A DNA stretch of 64,000 nt from Calditrichia bacterium. GTDB lineage: Bacteria; Calditrichota; Calditrichia; RBG-13-44-9; J075. The stretch is taken from contig JANQQU010000033.1 in assembly GCA_028284905.1 (NCBI GenBank), positions 62,001-126,000 of the forward strand, in the 5' to 3' direction. The stretch's first letter is position 1. The number at the start of each line of letters is the position of its first letter. Of this stretch, positions 1-8,781 are shown piece after piece. The notes beneath the pieces are model-generated. The model was not told where the DNA came from and ran no database searches. It saw nothing but the letters and a program-made list of their open reading frames with translations. A program made the position numbers and the translations under genes.

Positions 1-528
1 ATCAATATCGCGGCCCCACTGCATCGTCAGGGTTTTTCCCATGGGATTTTCGCCGGGGAAATACTTTTCAGCCAACGATTCGGTAATCACAATGGCATAA
101 GGCTCAACCAGGGCGGTTTCCCGGTCACCTTGCAGCAATTCCCAGGAAAATACTTCGAAAACAGCGGCATCCGCATAAATAAAATGTCCGCGCTGATATT
201 GATGATTGCCATCCAGATAATCGGTATCAGAAGCCCAGATGCGAATTGAGCGCAGCACTTCCGGAAAATCGGTTTCCAGTGCCGGCCCCATCGGATGCGG
301 CGTCACCGGATAAACACCGACAATTTCGTTAAAATTGATATCTCGCTCTACGCGATAGATATTTTCCGCATTTTCATGATAACGATCGTAGCTTAGTTCG
401 TGCTGAACAAATAACAGAATCAGCACGCAGCAGGCCATCCCAATGGCCAGGCCCAAAATGTTGATGAGTGAATAACCTTTGTGTTTGAAAATGTTTCGCA
501 GGGCAATTTTAAGGTAACTTTGAAACAT
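1..528 (-). CDS. FtsX/MacB-type ABC transporter permease, 5' part only
   Basis: The window holds the first 176 codons; the gene continues past position 1. The protein starts MFQSYLKIALRNIFKHKGYS, the usual opening of MacB_PCD/FtsX-family permeases, followed by one transmembrane helix at about residues 21-41. After it comes the start of a periplasmic domain (HELSYDRYHENAENIYRVER), typical of the large Bacteroidetes-type permeases that work with an ABC ATPase in export of peptides, lipoproteins or antimicrobials. The start codon at 526-528 follows a strong AAGGAGG Shine-Dalgarno site about 5 nt away. The substrate cannot be told. The family call is from recognised sequence character, and the missing C-terminal transmembrane helices lie outside the window. 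Confidence 0.88.
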   Translation of the reverse strand, partial: MFQSYLKIALRNIFKHKGYSLINILGLAIGMACCVLILLFVQHELSYDRYHENAENIYRVERDINFNEIVGVYPVTPHPMGPALETDFPEVLRSIRIWASDTDYLDGNHQYQRGHFIYADAAVFEVFSWELLQGDRETALVEPYAIVITESLAEKYFPGENPMGKTLTMQWGRDID

Positions 529-974
529 GACCCCTCCTTGAAATTAGGTAGTAAACGTTTTTCCCCCAATATGGTAGTCGCGGAATTGATTCCGGCGATA
601 TGACCTAATATTTCGCGGAAAACCGGAAAAGGTTTCATCTTCAGCGAAAGACTTTCTAACGATTGCGGATTCAGTTGCTTTTTTTCGGATCAGGCGCCAA
701 GGATCATTAATGCAACCGACAAAAACAATGCGTCCAAATTTACCGGAAGAAGACGCTCAAATCGCCTTTTTTCGCCCGAAAAAAGCCCAGAATTCCCCTT
801 GCTATTTATTGAAAAAATAGTACATTAAACCCTTATTGATGGGGCGTTACCACCTGCTGGTAACTTATGGAGAGAATTGGGTAGGGAGATGCCGTGCATC
901 GCGGGCTGCAACGCGCATTCTTCTGACATATTGCGGAGCGGACATTCGAACGCTACTACTATCGGGAACGACGC
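529..974. other. Intergenic region between divergent permease and EAL genes
   Basis: About 446 bp without a convincing gene. It must hold the promoter of the leftward permease and whatever drives the rightward EAL gene. The stretch from about 926 to 974 stays open in the EAL frame and encodes a plausible continuation of the EAL linker, so the downstream gene may once have been longer. No repeat, tRNA or terminator was recognised. Confidence 0.4.
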
Positions 975-1775
975 ATGGTTTCATTTATCGAAAGCAGGCT
1001 GCGGGATCTGGTTCACCAGGACGCCTATGGCCGGCAATTTAGCCTCAAATACCAACCCATTGTTCATCAGACAGACGACGGTACTGCAAAAATCATCGGC
1101 ATGGAAGCATTGCTCCGTTGGAATTCTCCGGAAATTGGCGCTGTTTCCCCGGAAACATTTATACCAATTGCCGAGAGCTGCAATCTGATTGTACCGATCG
1201 GAGAATGGGTTTTCTTACAGGCCATTCAGGATTTTAAGATCCTTCAGCAGCAAACCGACCAACCTTTGTTTATTTCTGTTAATCTTTCCGCGCGGCAACT
1301 TAACCGGGCCAATTTTGCCCGACAAGTAAACCGGATAGTTCGCCGGGCGGCGGTGGATCCGCGGCAAATTCAGCTGGAGTTAACGGAAACCGTTTGCCTG
1401 GAGTATCATCAGGATGTGCTTCAGAATATCGGTATTTTGCGCTCATTGGGTATTCGGCTGGCAATCGACGACTTCGGCAGCGGTCATGCCTCGATGGCTT
1501 ATCTGGAGCATTTTCCGGCGAAAACCCTTAAGCTGGATAAATCCTATGTGCAGGGAATGGACAAGATTCCGGAGAATCGCGACTTTATCGATAATACGCT
1601 CGAATTAGCGAAGAACCTCCATAAGGATATCATCATCGAAGGCGTGGAAACGGCGGAGCAACTACAGACGCTCTTTAATAGTACCTGCGATAAATTTCAG
1701 GGGTATTATTTTTCCCGGCCGGTATCTCTGCTGCAGCTGGCAGCTTTATTGCGCCAACGGAAATGGTCTTCCTGA
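975..1775 (+). CDS. EAL-domain cyclic-di-GMP phosphodiesterase
   Basis: 266 aa, essentially one EAL domain that should hydrolyse c-di-GMP to pGpG in the cytoplasm. The catalytic set is complete: EALLRW (Glu44), SVNLSA (Asn103), ELTET (about residue 135), IDDFGSG (Asp165/Asp166), LKLDKS (Lys187), EGVET (Glu222, Glu225) and FQGYYFSRP (Gln242). An active enzyme is therefore expected. There is no GGDEF, PAS or receiver domain. The ATG has no clear Shine-Dalgarno site, and the 16 codons upstream (to a TGA at 924-926) read FERYYYRERR, which resembles the GGDEF-EAL linker. The gene may be the 3' part of a longer GGDEF-EAL gene that lost its front, or it may start at a non-ATG codon. Confidence 0.88.
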   Translation: MVSFIESRLRDLVHQDAYGRQFSLKYQPIVHQTDDGTAKIIGMEALLRWNSPEIGAVSPETFIPIAESCNLIVPIGEWVFLQAIQDFKILQQQTDQPLFISVNLSARQLNRANFARQVNRIVRRAAVDPRQIQLELTETVCLEYHQDVLQNIGILRSLGIRLAIDDFGSGHASMAYLEHFPAKTLKLDKSYVQGMDKIPENRDFIDNTLELAKNLHKDIIIEGVETAEQLQTLFNSTCDKFQGYYFSRPVSLLQLAALLRQRKWSS

Positions 1776-1783
1776 GAACCGTT

Positions 1784-2818
1784 TCAGGAATATCTCGCAG
1801 ATGCTTCCAGAATATCCGATCCTTCATCCGTAAATACCGCCCCATTCAGGTTTGCCCGGCTCAAATCCGTACCGCTAAGGTTTGCGCCGGTTAAGTCGGC
1901 CTGAATCAGGTTTGCGCGATTAAAGCGACTGTTTCTCAGGTTCGCGCCCTTCAGTAAGCTTCTCACCAGGTTGGCGCCACGCAGGTCTGTGTCGGCCAGG
2001 TTGGCACCGGATAGATTGGCTTCATGGAGATCCAGGTCGGAAAGCGCTAATCCCCCCAGATCGCTGCCGCTGAGGTTGCAGCGAATCAATATTGCCCCGG
2101 CCAGATTGGCGTCGTTCAGGCGGGCGCCGGAAAGGTCTGCCTCGACCAATGCTGCATCGCGCAGGTCGGCATTCAGCAGGGAAGCACCACTAATAATTGC
2201 GCCATTAAGTCGTGCTTGCTGCAATAAGGCCCCATCCAAATTCGCTCCACGCAAATTCGCCCGATTAAAAATCGCCGCGGTTAAATTGGCCCCGTTTAGA
2301 TTGACATTCTGCAGGTTGGCCCGATTAAATTTACTGCGATTCAATCGCCGCCCACTAAGATCGATGCTGCTGAGGTCGATGCCCCGAAAATCCACATCAC
2401 GTAAATTTTCGCTTTCGTGAACGACGCACTGCTTCAATGTCTCGCGCATATCATCATTAAATTCTGCATAAGCAACCGGAAAATCGGTATTCCCCTTCCG
2501 CGCTTCCCAGAATGCATGTACTGTAAAATACAGCAGGCACGACTGTGTAATGAAATCATACCCGCCAGCAGCATCAATTTTCAGGAAAGGGCAGTTTTCA
2601 CCAGGATTCGTGTTTACCAATTGCTGGTGGATTGTTAATTCACCGGGCTGAACCGACCGTTTTTCCCGGAAACAAAAACTAGCAAGTTGCTGGAGAAAAG
2701 CGCGTTTCTCATCCGCTGAGAGTCCTGCTTCACCGGTATCATCCAGCCATTGTTGATATGATTGTAAAAATGCATCGTCGCCCGCGAAGGCCTGGGGAGA
2801 TTGAGGGAATTTTTGCAT
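1784..2818 (-). CDS. Pentapeptide-repeat protein with unique N-terminal domain
   Basis: 344 aa. Residues 1 to about 125 form a non-repetitive domain with no signal peptide and no recognised family. From about residue 130 to 335 the protein is a run of A(N/D)LXX pentapeptides (for example NRANL, NGANL, RGANL, SGANL), which fold as a right-handed quadrilateral beta-helix. Known pentapeptide proteins include DNA mimics that protect gyrase, but most have no known role and the N-terminal domain gives no clue here. The gene converges with the EAL gene, with only 8 bp between the stops, and has about 270 bp of upstream DNA. Cytoplasmic location is inferred from the absence of export signals. Confidence 0.85.
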   Translation of the reverse strand: MQKFPQSPQAFAGDDAFLQSYQQWLDDTGEAGLSADEKRAFLQQLASFCFREKRSVQPGELTIHQQLVNTNPGENCPFLKIDAAGGYDFITQSCLLYFTVHAFWEARKGNTDFPVAYAEFNDDMRETLKQCVVHESENLRDVDFRGIDLSSIDLSGRRLNRSKFNRANLQNVNLNGANLTAAIFNRANLRGANLDGALLQQARLNGAIISGASLLNADLRDAALVEADLSGARLNDANLAGAILIRCNLSGSDLGGLALSDLDLHEANLSGANLADTDLRGANLVRSLLKGANLRNSRFNRANLIQADLTGANLSGTDLSRANLNGAVFTDEGSDILEASARYS

Positions 2819-3091
2819 TGTATCGGCCCGGTTCGTTAAAAAGCAATAACTTCCTGTCCGATATTTGGTCGTCCTTGAAAATCAATGTATGATATTAAAA
2901 TATCTAAATCAGCGAAAACTTCCAAAATTTTTACCAGCCATAGATTCTTAGCGGCATATTCCCGAAGTGAGAATCACACCTGCTGCATCCGCAAACGATA
3001 TAGAATACGCTTTGAAAAAAGCCATCACAACCGTTAGCTTGGTTCAGGGATCAGCAGCTTTCAACTAATTTTACAGAGAAAGGAAATTAGC

Positions 3092-3847
3092 ATGAAAGAT
3101 TTTCAGGAGAAGGGGTATTACCTCGCCAAAAACATTTTCAGCAAAAACGATATCCGGGAATTGGAAAGCGAATTCGACAGGATAGTCGGGCAATTAAATA
3201 ATTCCGGAGAAGATATTGACGCCACCTGGGTGGGGAACGCCGTCAGGGAAATTGCGGATAACGGGGATAAGATTTTTCATACGCACAACGTTCATAAATA
3301 TTCCGCAAAATGGCTTGGCGCGATGCAAAATCCCCGGTTTTTGGAATGTGCAACGGCCATCCTCGGCGACGATGTGATACTCCATCACAACAAGCTCTTT
3401 CAAAAGCCAGCGGAACAAGGCTCGCCATTCCCTATGCATCAGGATTGGTCTTATTTCCCAACTATCAAAGATACGATGATTGCTGCCATTATTCATGTCT
3501 CCGATGCAACGGATGAGATGGGTTGCCTGCGCGTTTACGAAGGCAGCCATAAACTCGGCCGACAACTGGGCACGGATGGCCAGAGTGCCACGGTGGCGCA
3601 AATATTGGCAAACTATCCCATCGAGAAAGCGAAAATTGTCGAAGCTTCCGCCGGAGACGTGCTATTTTTCCATTACTTTACCCTGCACGGTTCGATGCCA
3701 AATCGTTCTGATAAAATCAGGAAAACAGTGCTGATACAAATGCATGCCGGCAATGACCGGATAGAGGATGGCATTGATCATCCGTATGAAGGCCTGGCAT
3801 TGAGTGGATGGAATTATTTTAGCACGCGCAACAGTGTAAATGCCTAG
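3092..3847 (+). CDS. PhyH-family Fe(II)/2-oxoglutarate dioxygenase
   Basis: 251 aa, the usual size of phytanoyl-CoA dioxygenase (PhyH) family enzymes. The Fe(II) ligands are visible as MHQDW (His116, Asp118) and LHGS (His199), and Arg210 in KIRKTV is placed to bind 2-oxoglutarate. Such enzymes hydroxylate small molecules, lipids or antibiotic precursors; the substrate is not predictable. An AGAAAGGA Shine-Dalgarno site precedes the ATG. The gene stands alone: the neighbour upstream is divergent, and downstream lies an inverted-repeat element followed by a converging kinase operon. Confidence 0.85.
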   Translation: MKDFQEKGYYLAKNIFSKNDIRELESEFDRIVGQLNNSGEDIDATWVGNAVREIADNGDKIFHTHNVHKYSAKWLGAMQNPRFLECATAILGDDVILHHNKLFQKPAEQGSPFPMHQDWSYFPTIKDTMIAAIIHVSDATDEMGCLRVYEGSHKLGRQLGTDGQSATVAQILANYPIEKAKIVEASAGDVLFFHYFTLHGSMPNRSDKIRKTVLIQMHAGNDRIEDGIDHPYEGLALSGWNYFSTRNSVNA

Positions 3848-3880
3848 GAAAAATTTTTAAATGAAAGCAGAATTGGGATA

Positions 3881-3964
3881 TTAGCCACTGATATACACCG
3901 ATTTTCACTGATTTTTTCATCGTTCTGCTTTTATCCGTGCAAATTTGTGTTTATCCGCGGCTAA
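3881..3964. repeat. 84-bp inverted-repeat element with TTAGCC...GGCTAA ends
   Basis: The ends are TTAGCC and GGCTAA. The left arm (about 3883-3916) and the reverse complement of the right arm (about 3930-3962) match with scattered substitutions; both carry the pattern GATANACAC-NNATTT-NCACNGAT. It lies between converging genes, so as RNA it would form a long hairpin. It resembles the common intergenic palindromes built on 'cacggattaacacggat'. No transposase or target duplication was seen. Confidence 0.6.
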
Positions 3965-4085
3965 AAATTAATTTTTTTAAGGTGTTTTTGTAACATGTAA
4001 ACTTGTGTATAAACCCTAGCCCTTTGGGGCAGTGATGCGCAGGTAACATTACGATCTAAACATTCAAAATTTTTAGTGGGCAAGT

Positions 4086-5927
4086 TTATACTGCTTCATC
4101 CGAAGCAATTTCGCTGATAATCGGTTCGGCTTCCCGATTATGATGATTGGAAAGGGTAAAATAAAACTGGGTGCCTTCCCCCAATTTTGAATGGCACCAG
4201 ATTCTGCCGCCATGGCGCCGCACCAGGGTTTTTACATAGGCCAACCCCATTCCTTCGCCGGGCACATTCTGCTGACCGGCGCGGCTGAATGGCTCAAATA
4301 CTTTCGACATATCTTCCAGGGATATTCCCCGGCCATTATCGCTGATGCAATACATTACTTCGTAATCTCTCTGTTCGCCGCTAATCTTAATCTGCGGGCG
4401 GCGGCCTTCTTCCCGGTAATTAATCGCGTTAACGAGAATATTCCCGATCATTTGCTCCAATGAGGTTGGGTCCGCAGTAACATTTGGCAGGTCGCCAATG
4501 ACGATTTCGATATTATGGGAATCAATTTGATGGGCCAGGCTATCGAGGATTTTCTGCAAAAGCTCGCGCACATTAATCTGTTCAAAGCGCAATTCCCGGC
4601 GTCCCAGGCGGGAAAGTTTTAGCACAGCATCAATCAAAGAGCCCATACGGCTGGCCGAGGAATCAATAAATTGCAATGATTCGGGAATATCTTCTGTCAG
4701 GATATTGCGGATTTCCTGAATGGCCGGATCCTCATCATCGGACAGACGCTCAGTGAGCATTTCACTTAATTCTCCTACAGAATGTCGCAATTCCCCGGCA
4801 AACCCCTTGATATTTACCAACGGCGCCCGTAAGTCGTGGGAAACGATATAGGCAAAGCGTTTCACCTCTTCATTGGCCCGCATTAAATCTTCAGTGCGTT
4901 CGTTCACCCACATTTCCAATTTTTCATGCGCGGCATTCGCAGCGGTTTCCACCTTCTTTCGTTCGGTAATATCCCGTACGATGGTAATGATGCCCATTTC
5001 GCTGCTTTCCTGCTGAACGAGCATATCCACCCTTTCGCCGATAAACATCCGGTTATCGGAACTGAGGCAATTGATTTCAAATGGCTTGGTTTGCACATCA
5101 CCGTTGCGGGATGGCGTTGGTAAAATCACTTCGGATTCTTCGAACAACATCGAGCGGTTACGGCCCATTACTTTTTCCGGTTGATAGCCAAACAATTTAC
5201 TGAAGGCCGGATTAACCATGATGATTTCATAATTCATATCGGTAAAAACGACGGCGTCGGGGATTGATTTAAACATCGCCCGGAACTCAGCAGTAATTTG
5301 ATGAAGGGCTGCTTCCACACGCTTGCGCTTTTCAATGTCTTTTTGGAAGATATAAAGAATGGCGGCGACCAAAATAGCCAGCAGACAAGAGACCAAAATG
5401 AGAATATTTAACGACTGCCATTCGCTGGTTAACGTAGTGGAAAGCGTGTTGATTTTATCCCGGCAGCCATCGATCTCCCGCTTGACCATATCGGCGGCGT
5501 GGGTCATTTCCTCATGAAAAACGATGTCCAAACGACGATTTTCGCGCAGGGATGAATCCCCCTGCTGCATCACTAAAAAGCGATCGGACATTCGCTGTAC
5601 AGAGAAATCGATTGCGGTTAGTACCGAGTCTATTTCTTCCACGGATTCATGGGAAAAGGACCGTATTTGGTCGAGGGTTTGCTGATATTCATTCCAGGTT
5701 TGCTGCCAGCTTTCCGGACCGGGGAGCGGATCCTGATAGATCATATCCCCGAAGCCCCGAATATTTTTTTCCAGAAGAATCAGATCATTAACGATTAAAA
5801 GGTGAGTCTTCAGCGTTTCCTGGTGTGCCGTAACATTCCGGATCAGAGTGATACTCCAGACAATAAAAACAAGTGCGCAGCCAGCAATCAGCGCCGACCA
5901 AAATGGGGATGTCCAGTATCTTTTCAT
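4086..5927 (-). CDS. Membrane PAS-domain sensor histidine kinase
   Basis: 613 aa. A transmembrane helix at about residues 11-31 is followed by a helical periplasmic region of about 140 aa (CHASE3-like in size and character), a second helix at about 173-193, a PAS domain at about 210-330, a coiled coil, HisKA with the phospho-acceptor in VSHDLRAPL (His364), and an HATPase domain with N box (GNILVNAINY), DNGRGI and GEGMGLAYV. All catalytic boxes are intact. Its start overlaps the stop of the upstream receiver-kinase gene by 4 nt, implying translational coupling. It is the last gene of a three-gene two-component operon. No DNA-binding output is encoded here, so the system probably signals by protein-protein phosphotransfer. 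Confidence 0.92.
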   Translation of the reverse strand: MKRYWTSPFWSALIAGCALVFIVWSITLIRNVTAHQETLKTHLLIVNDLILLEKNIRGFGDMIYQDPLPGPESWQQTWNEYQQTLDQIRSFSHESVEEIDSVLTAIDFSVQRMSDRFLVMQQGDSSLRENRRLDIVFHEEMTHAADMVKREIDGCRDKINTLSTTLTSEWQSLNILILVSCLLAILVAAILYIFQKDIEKRKRVEAALHQITAEFRAMFKSIPDAVVFTDMNYEIIMVNPAFSKLFGYQPEKVMGRNRSMLFEESEVILPTPSRNGDVQTKPFEINCLSSDNRMFIGERVDMLVQQESSEMGIITIVRDITERKKVETAANAAHEKLEMWVNERTEDLMRANEEVKRFAYIVSHDLRAPLVNIKGFAGELRHSVGELSEMLTERLSDDEDPAIQEIRNILTEDIPESLQFIDSSASRMGSLIDAVLKLSRLGRRELRFEQINVRELLQKILDSLAHQIDSHNIEIVIGDLPNVTADPTSLEQMIGNILVNAINYREEGRRPQIKISGEQRDYEVMYCISDNGRGISLEDMSKVFEPFSRAGQQNVPGEGMGLAYVKTLVRRHGGRIWCHSKLGEGTQFYFTLSNHHNREAEPIISEIASDEAV

Positions 5928-7060
5928 GAAATATGTTTCACCCTGTCCGGTATCGTGAAGTAAAATGTAGCGCCTTCACCATAGCGGGATTTAACCCAAA
6001 TTTCGCCGCGATGATTTTCCACAATTTTCTTGCAGATCGCCAGTCCCAGCCCATCGCCGGTGAATTCCTTGCTGTGTAAGCGCTGGAAAATAGCAAAGAT
6101 CTTTTCACCATAGCGAGGATCGATACCGATACCATTGTCCTGCACACTAAATTGCCAGGCATTTTCCTGCTTTTCCGCGCGGATATGCACTTGTGGCTTG
6201 CGATCACGACAATATTTGATGGCATTATCGATGAGGTTTTGGAAGAGGCGGTTTAATTGCCGTTCATTGCCGCGAATAGTTGGCAGCGCTTCGTAGGTAA
6301 CTTTGGCGCAGCGTTTATCGATAGTCGCTTTTAGGTCCTTAACGACATTATCGACCAGGGCACCGCTGTCGATATCCTTCAGCTTAATCCCCTTAAACTT
6401 CACCCGGGAATATTCCAACAATCCCTCAATGAGGCGCTCCATCCGCTGGGTGCCCTCAATGATGTAACCGAGGAATTCATTGCCCTGTTCATCCAGATCT
6501 TCTCCGTAAGTTTCTTCGATATACTTGGCAAATCCCTGAATGGTATGCAAAGGCTCTTTCAAATCATGCGAAACGACATAAGCAAATTGCTGCAGTTCTT
6601 TATTGCTCCGCTCCAGTTCCTGGGCATATTTTTTTAACTCCTGCTGCATCCGGCGTTTTTCCGCTTCCATACGGTATCGTTTTACCGATTCTTCAATAAC
6701 GATTGGCAACAGGCGAAAATACCGGCCGTCGATATCTTTCTGGATATAATCGTAAGCGCCTTTTTTCATCGACTCAACGGCAATCTCTTCATTACCGGCG
6801 CCGGTCAGCATGATTACCGCCGGGCGAGGCTCGTTGGTCATTAGTTCTTCCAGCACCTGCAAGCCATTCAACTCCGGCATCTGGTAGTCGACCAGCAGCA
6901 TATCGAAAGGACCTTCTTCGCTAAACATCCGTAGCCCTTCCCGACCATTGGGGGCAATGGAAATGAGGTATCCCTTTTTGGCCATGCGCTTTTCAAAAAG
7001 ACGCACCAGGCCGGGATCATCTTCCATGTAAAGGATTCGAATCGGGGTGCCGTTTTCCAT
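5924..7060 (-). CDS. Receiver domain-histidine kinase hybrid
   Basis: About 378 aa from the preferred start. Residues 1-120 form a CheY-like receiver with acidic pocket YMEDDP, phospho-acceptor Asp58 (LLVDYQMPELNG), Thr86 and Lys108. A coiled coil follows, then HisKA with VSHDLKEPL (His165) and HATPase with DNGIGI and GDGLGLAI. There is no transmembrane helix, so it is cytoplasmic. This receiver-first layout is like bacteriophytochrome-associated and chemotaxis-like accessory kinases. I chose the ATG at 7060 because AAGGA lies 8 nt upstream; a longer reading frame to 7138 runs through the preceding gene. It sits between an Rcp1-like receiver and a membrane kinase in one operon. Confidence 0.9.
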   Translation of the reverse strand: MENGTPIRILYMEDDPGLVRLFEKRMAKKGYLISIAPNGREGLRMFSEEGPFDMLLVDYQMPELNGLQVLEELMTNEPRPAVIMLTGAGNEEIAVESMKKGAYDYIQKDIDGRYFRLLPIVIEESVKRYRMEAEKRRMQQELKKYAQELERSNKELQQFAYVVSHDLKEPLHTIQGFAKYIEETYGEDLDEQGNEFLGYIIEGTQRMERLIEGLLEYSRVKFKGIKLKDIDSGALVDNVVKDLKATIDKRCAKVTYEALPTIRGNERQLNRLFQNLIDNAIKYCRDRKPQVHIRAEKQENAWQFSVQDNGIGIDPRYGEKIFAIFQRLHSKEFTGDGLGLAICKKIVENHRGEIWVKSRYGEGATFYFTIPDRVKHIS

Positions 7061-7061
7061 A

Positions 7062-7499
7062 TTAATCATCCTTTTCCGGTACTTTAACAATGGAAAGAAA
7101 AAGGCCGAGTTTACGAATAGCTTCGCAGAACTCATCATATTCTACCGGTTTGGTGATATAGACATTGCAACCCAGTTCATAACATTTTGAAATCTCGTGC
7201 GGCTCCTCCGTCGTCGTGAGAATAACCACGGGAATATGCTTGGTGCGTGCATCGGATTTCATCTGCTTTAAGACCTGGTAGCCGCTCATAACCGGCAAAT
7301 TTAAATCCAGTAACACCAGCGAAGGCATCGGCTGTTGAAAATCCCGTTGAAAAAAGTAATCAAGGATTTGTTGACCATCGGAAAACTTGATGATTTCGTT
7401 AAAGATTTTCGCTCTGCGTAAATTCTTTTCAATCAAACGGGCGTGCCCGGCATTATCTTCCACCAACAAGATGGTAATGACCTTATTTCCCGGCATCAT
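7062..7499 (-). CDS. Single-domain response regulator (Rcp1-like)
   Basis: About 145 aa from the double ATG at 7499/7496. It is a lone receiver with VEDNAGHARLIEKNL, phospho-acceptor Asp65 (LLDLNLPVMSG), switch Thr (VILTTTEEP) and Lys117 (YITKPVE). The spacing and insert match the Rcp1/phytochrome-partner group, whose members accept phosphate from kinases and have no output domain. The frame stays open to 7652, so starts at 7529, 7565 or 7652 are possible, but the added residues are not conserved in style and none has a well-placed Shine-Dalgarno site. It is the first gene of the operon; its stop abuts the next gene's start. Confidence 0.85.
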   Translation of the reverse strand: MMPGNKVITILLVEDNAGHARLIEKNLRRAKIFNEIIKFSDGQQILDYFFQRDFQQPMPSLVLLDLNLPVMSGYQVLKQMKSDARTKHIPVVILTTTEEPHEISKCYELGCNVYITKPVEYDEFCEAIRKLGLFLSIVKVPEKDD

Positions 7500-7923
7500 A
7501 ATACTGGATTTCTCATGTTCTGTAAACATCTTCGATTCACTGATTAATATGGGTTTATTTCTCATTCTCCGGAGAGGCAGGCGTATTTCCCGAATATATT
7601 GGCTTTCGGCAGATGAAAACTGGCAAAAGCGAGGTCCATATACCTTCTTCATCCTCTCGCGAAGGTGCTCCTCTTAACCATATTATTTACACCTTTCTGA
7701 AAGAGAAAATCGAAAAGTAAATCACAAATCTGGTTTCAAAAATTTAGAATGTCATTTTTCGTTGTCAGCACGATCATCGCTTAACGAATCGTCACCACAA
7801 ATCACTTTGAAATTCGCCGGGAAGAGACCATATTATTTATTCTATTAATTTCTCGCAGAAAAGGTTCCTGAAGGGCATTAACTGCAATAAAAACAACAAC
7901 TTTATATCAACAGAAATGACACT
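7500..7923. other. Intergenic region between divergent two-component operon and exonuclease gene
   Basis: If the receiver starts near 7499, about 420 bp are non-coding. They should hold divergent promoters for the leftward two-component operon and the rightward exonuclease gene. I see no clear palindromic operator, repeat or RNA gene. The possible longer N-terminus of the receiver (to 7652) covers part of it. Confidence 0.35.
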
Positions 7924-8676
7924 ATGAAAATTCTCTCATGGAATGTTAACGGCATCCGCGCCGCACAAAAAAAAGGGTTTGCGGATTTTATGACGGAAAG
8001 TAACCCGGACATCATATGCCTTCAGGAAACCAAGGCACGTCCGGAGCAAGTAGAACTGGATCTACCCGAATATCACCAATACTGGAATTCCGCAGAGAAA
8101 AAGGGTTACTCTGGCACTGCTATTTTCAGCAAAGAAAAACCCTTGTCCGTGAAAAATGATATGGACATTCCTGAGCACGATACCGAAGGCCGGGTGATCG
8201 CTGCCGAGTATAGCGACTATTACCTGGTGACAGTTTACACACCGAATGCGAAACGCGGCTTGCTCCGGCTCGATTATCGCAGCGAATCCTGGGATCCGGA
8301 TTTTCTGGCTTATATGAAAGAGCTGGAGAAGCATAAACCGGTAATCTTTTGTGGGGATCTGAACGTCGCCCATACGGAAATCGACCTTGCCAATCCAAAA
8401 TCCAATCGCAAAAATGCCGGCTTTACCGATGAGGAACGGGCAGGATTTGATAATATTCTCGCGGCGGGATTTATCGACACTTTCCGGGAATTTGAAAGCG
8501 GCGGTGGTCACTATACCTGGTGGAGCTACATGGGCGGCGCCCGGGCCCGGAACGTGGGCTGGCGGATCGATTATTTTTGCATTTCCCCGGCATTAAGACC
8601 GCGCTTGCAATCGGCATTTATCCTGCCTGATGTGATGGGATCGGATCATTGTCCGGTGGGGATTGTTTTGGATTAA
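7924..8676 (+). CDS. xthA: Exodeoxyribonuclease III / AP endonuclease
   Basis: 250 aa, normal length for the ExoA/XthA branch of the EEP nuclease family. It cleaves the DNA backbone 5' to abasic sites and has 3'-5' exonuclease activity in base excision repair. Landmarks are SWNVNGIRA (metal-binding Asn), CLQETKA (Glu), the GYSGTA loop, [20 protein letters not shown] (Asp/Asn), GWRIDYF and the terminal GSDHCPVG with the catalytic Asp-His pair. All catalytic positions are present. The final codons GGATTAA form part of a large inverted repeat shared with the end of the converging alanine racemase gene. Confidence 0.95.
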   Translation: MKILSWNVNGIRAAQKKGFADFMTESNPDIICLQETKARPEQVELDLPEYHQYWNSAEKKGYSGTAIFSKEKPLSVKNDMDIPEHDTEGRVIAAEYSDYYLVTVYTPNAKRGLLRLDYRSESWDPDFLAYMKELEKHKPVIFCGDLNVAHTEIDLANPKSNRKNAGFTDEERAGFDNILAAGFIDTFREFESGGGHYTWWSYMGGARARNVGWRIDYFCISPALRPRLQSAFILPDVMGSDHCPVGIVLD

Positions 8677-8781
8677 AACCGTTGTTCGTTGTTTATCGTT
8701 GTTGTAGAGAAAATTCATGAATTTTCTCTACAATGAATCGACAAAACCGTATTAACGAAAAACAAACAACGGTTTTAATCC
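8670..8781. repeat. Nested inverted repeat joining the ends of two converging genes
   Basis: The outer arms are a perfect 17-bp inverted repeat (8670-8686 and 8765-8781) that includes both stop codons, so xthA and alr end in the same GGATTAAAACCGTTGTT. The arms continue imperfectly as runs of GTTGTT/CGTT words. A perfect 32-bp palindrome, 8702-8733 (centre AATTCATGAATT), sits inside. The whole would fold as a long hairpin in RNA from either strand and probably serves as a bidirectional terminator. Confidence 0.8.

Noticed and set aside
876-974. Reading the TGA at 924-926 upstream of the EAL gene as selenocysteine, given selC in the window
   Set aside because: A TAG stop lies only about a dozen codons further upstream in the same frame, the residues around the TGA match no selenoprotein active site, and no SECIS-like hairpin was seen after it.
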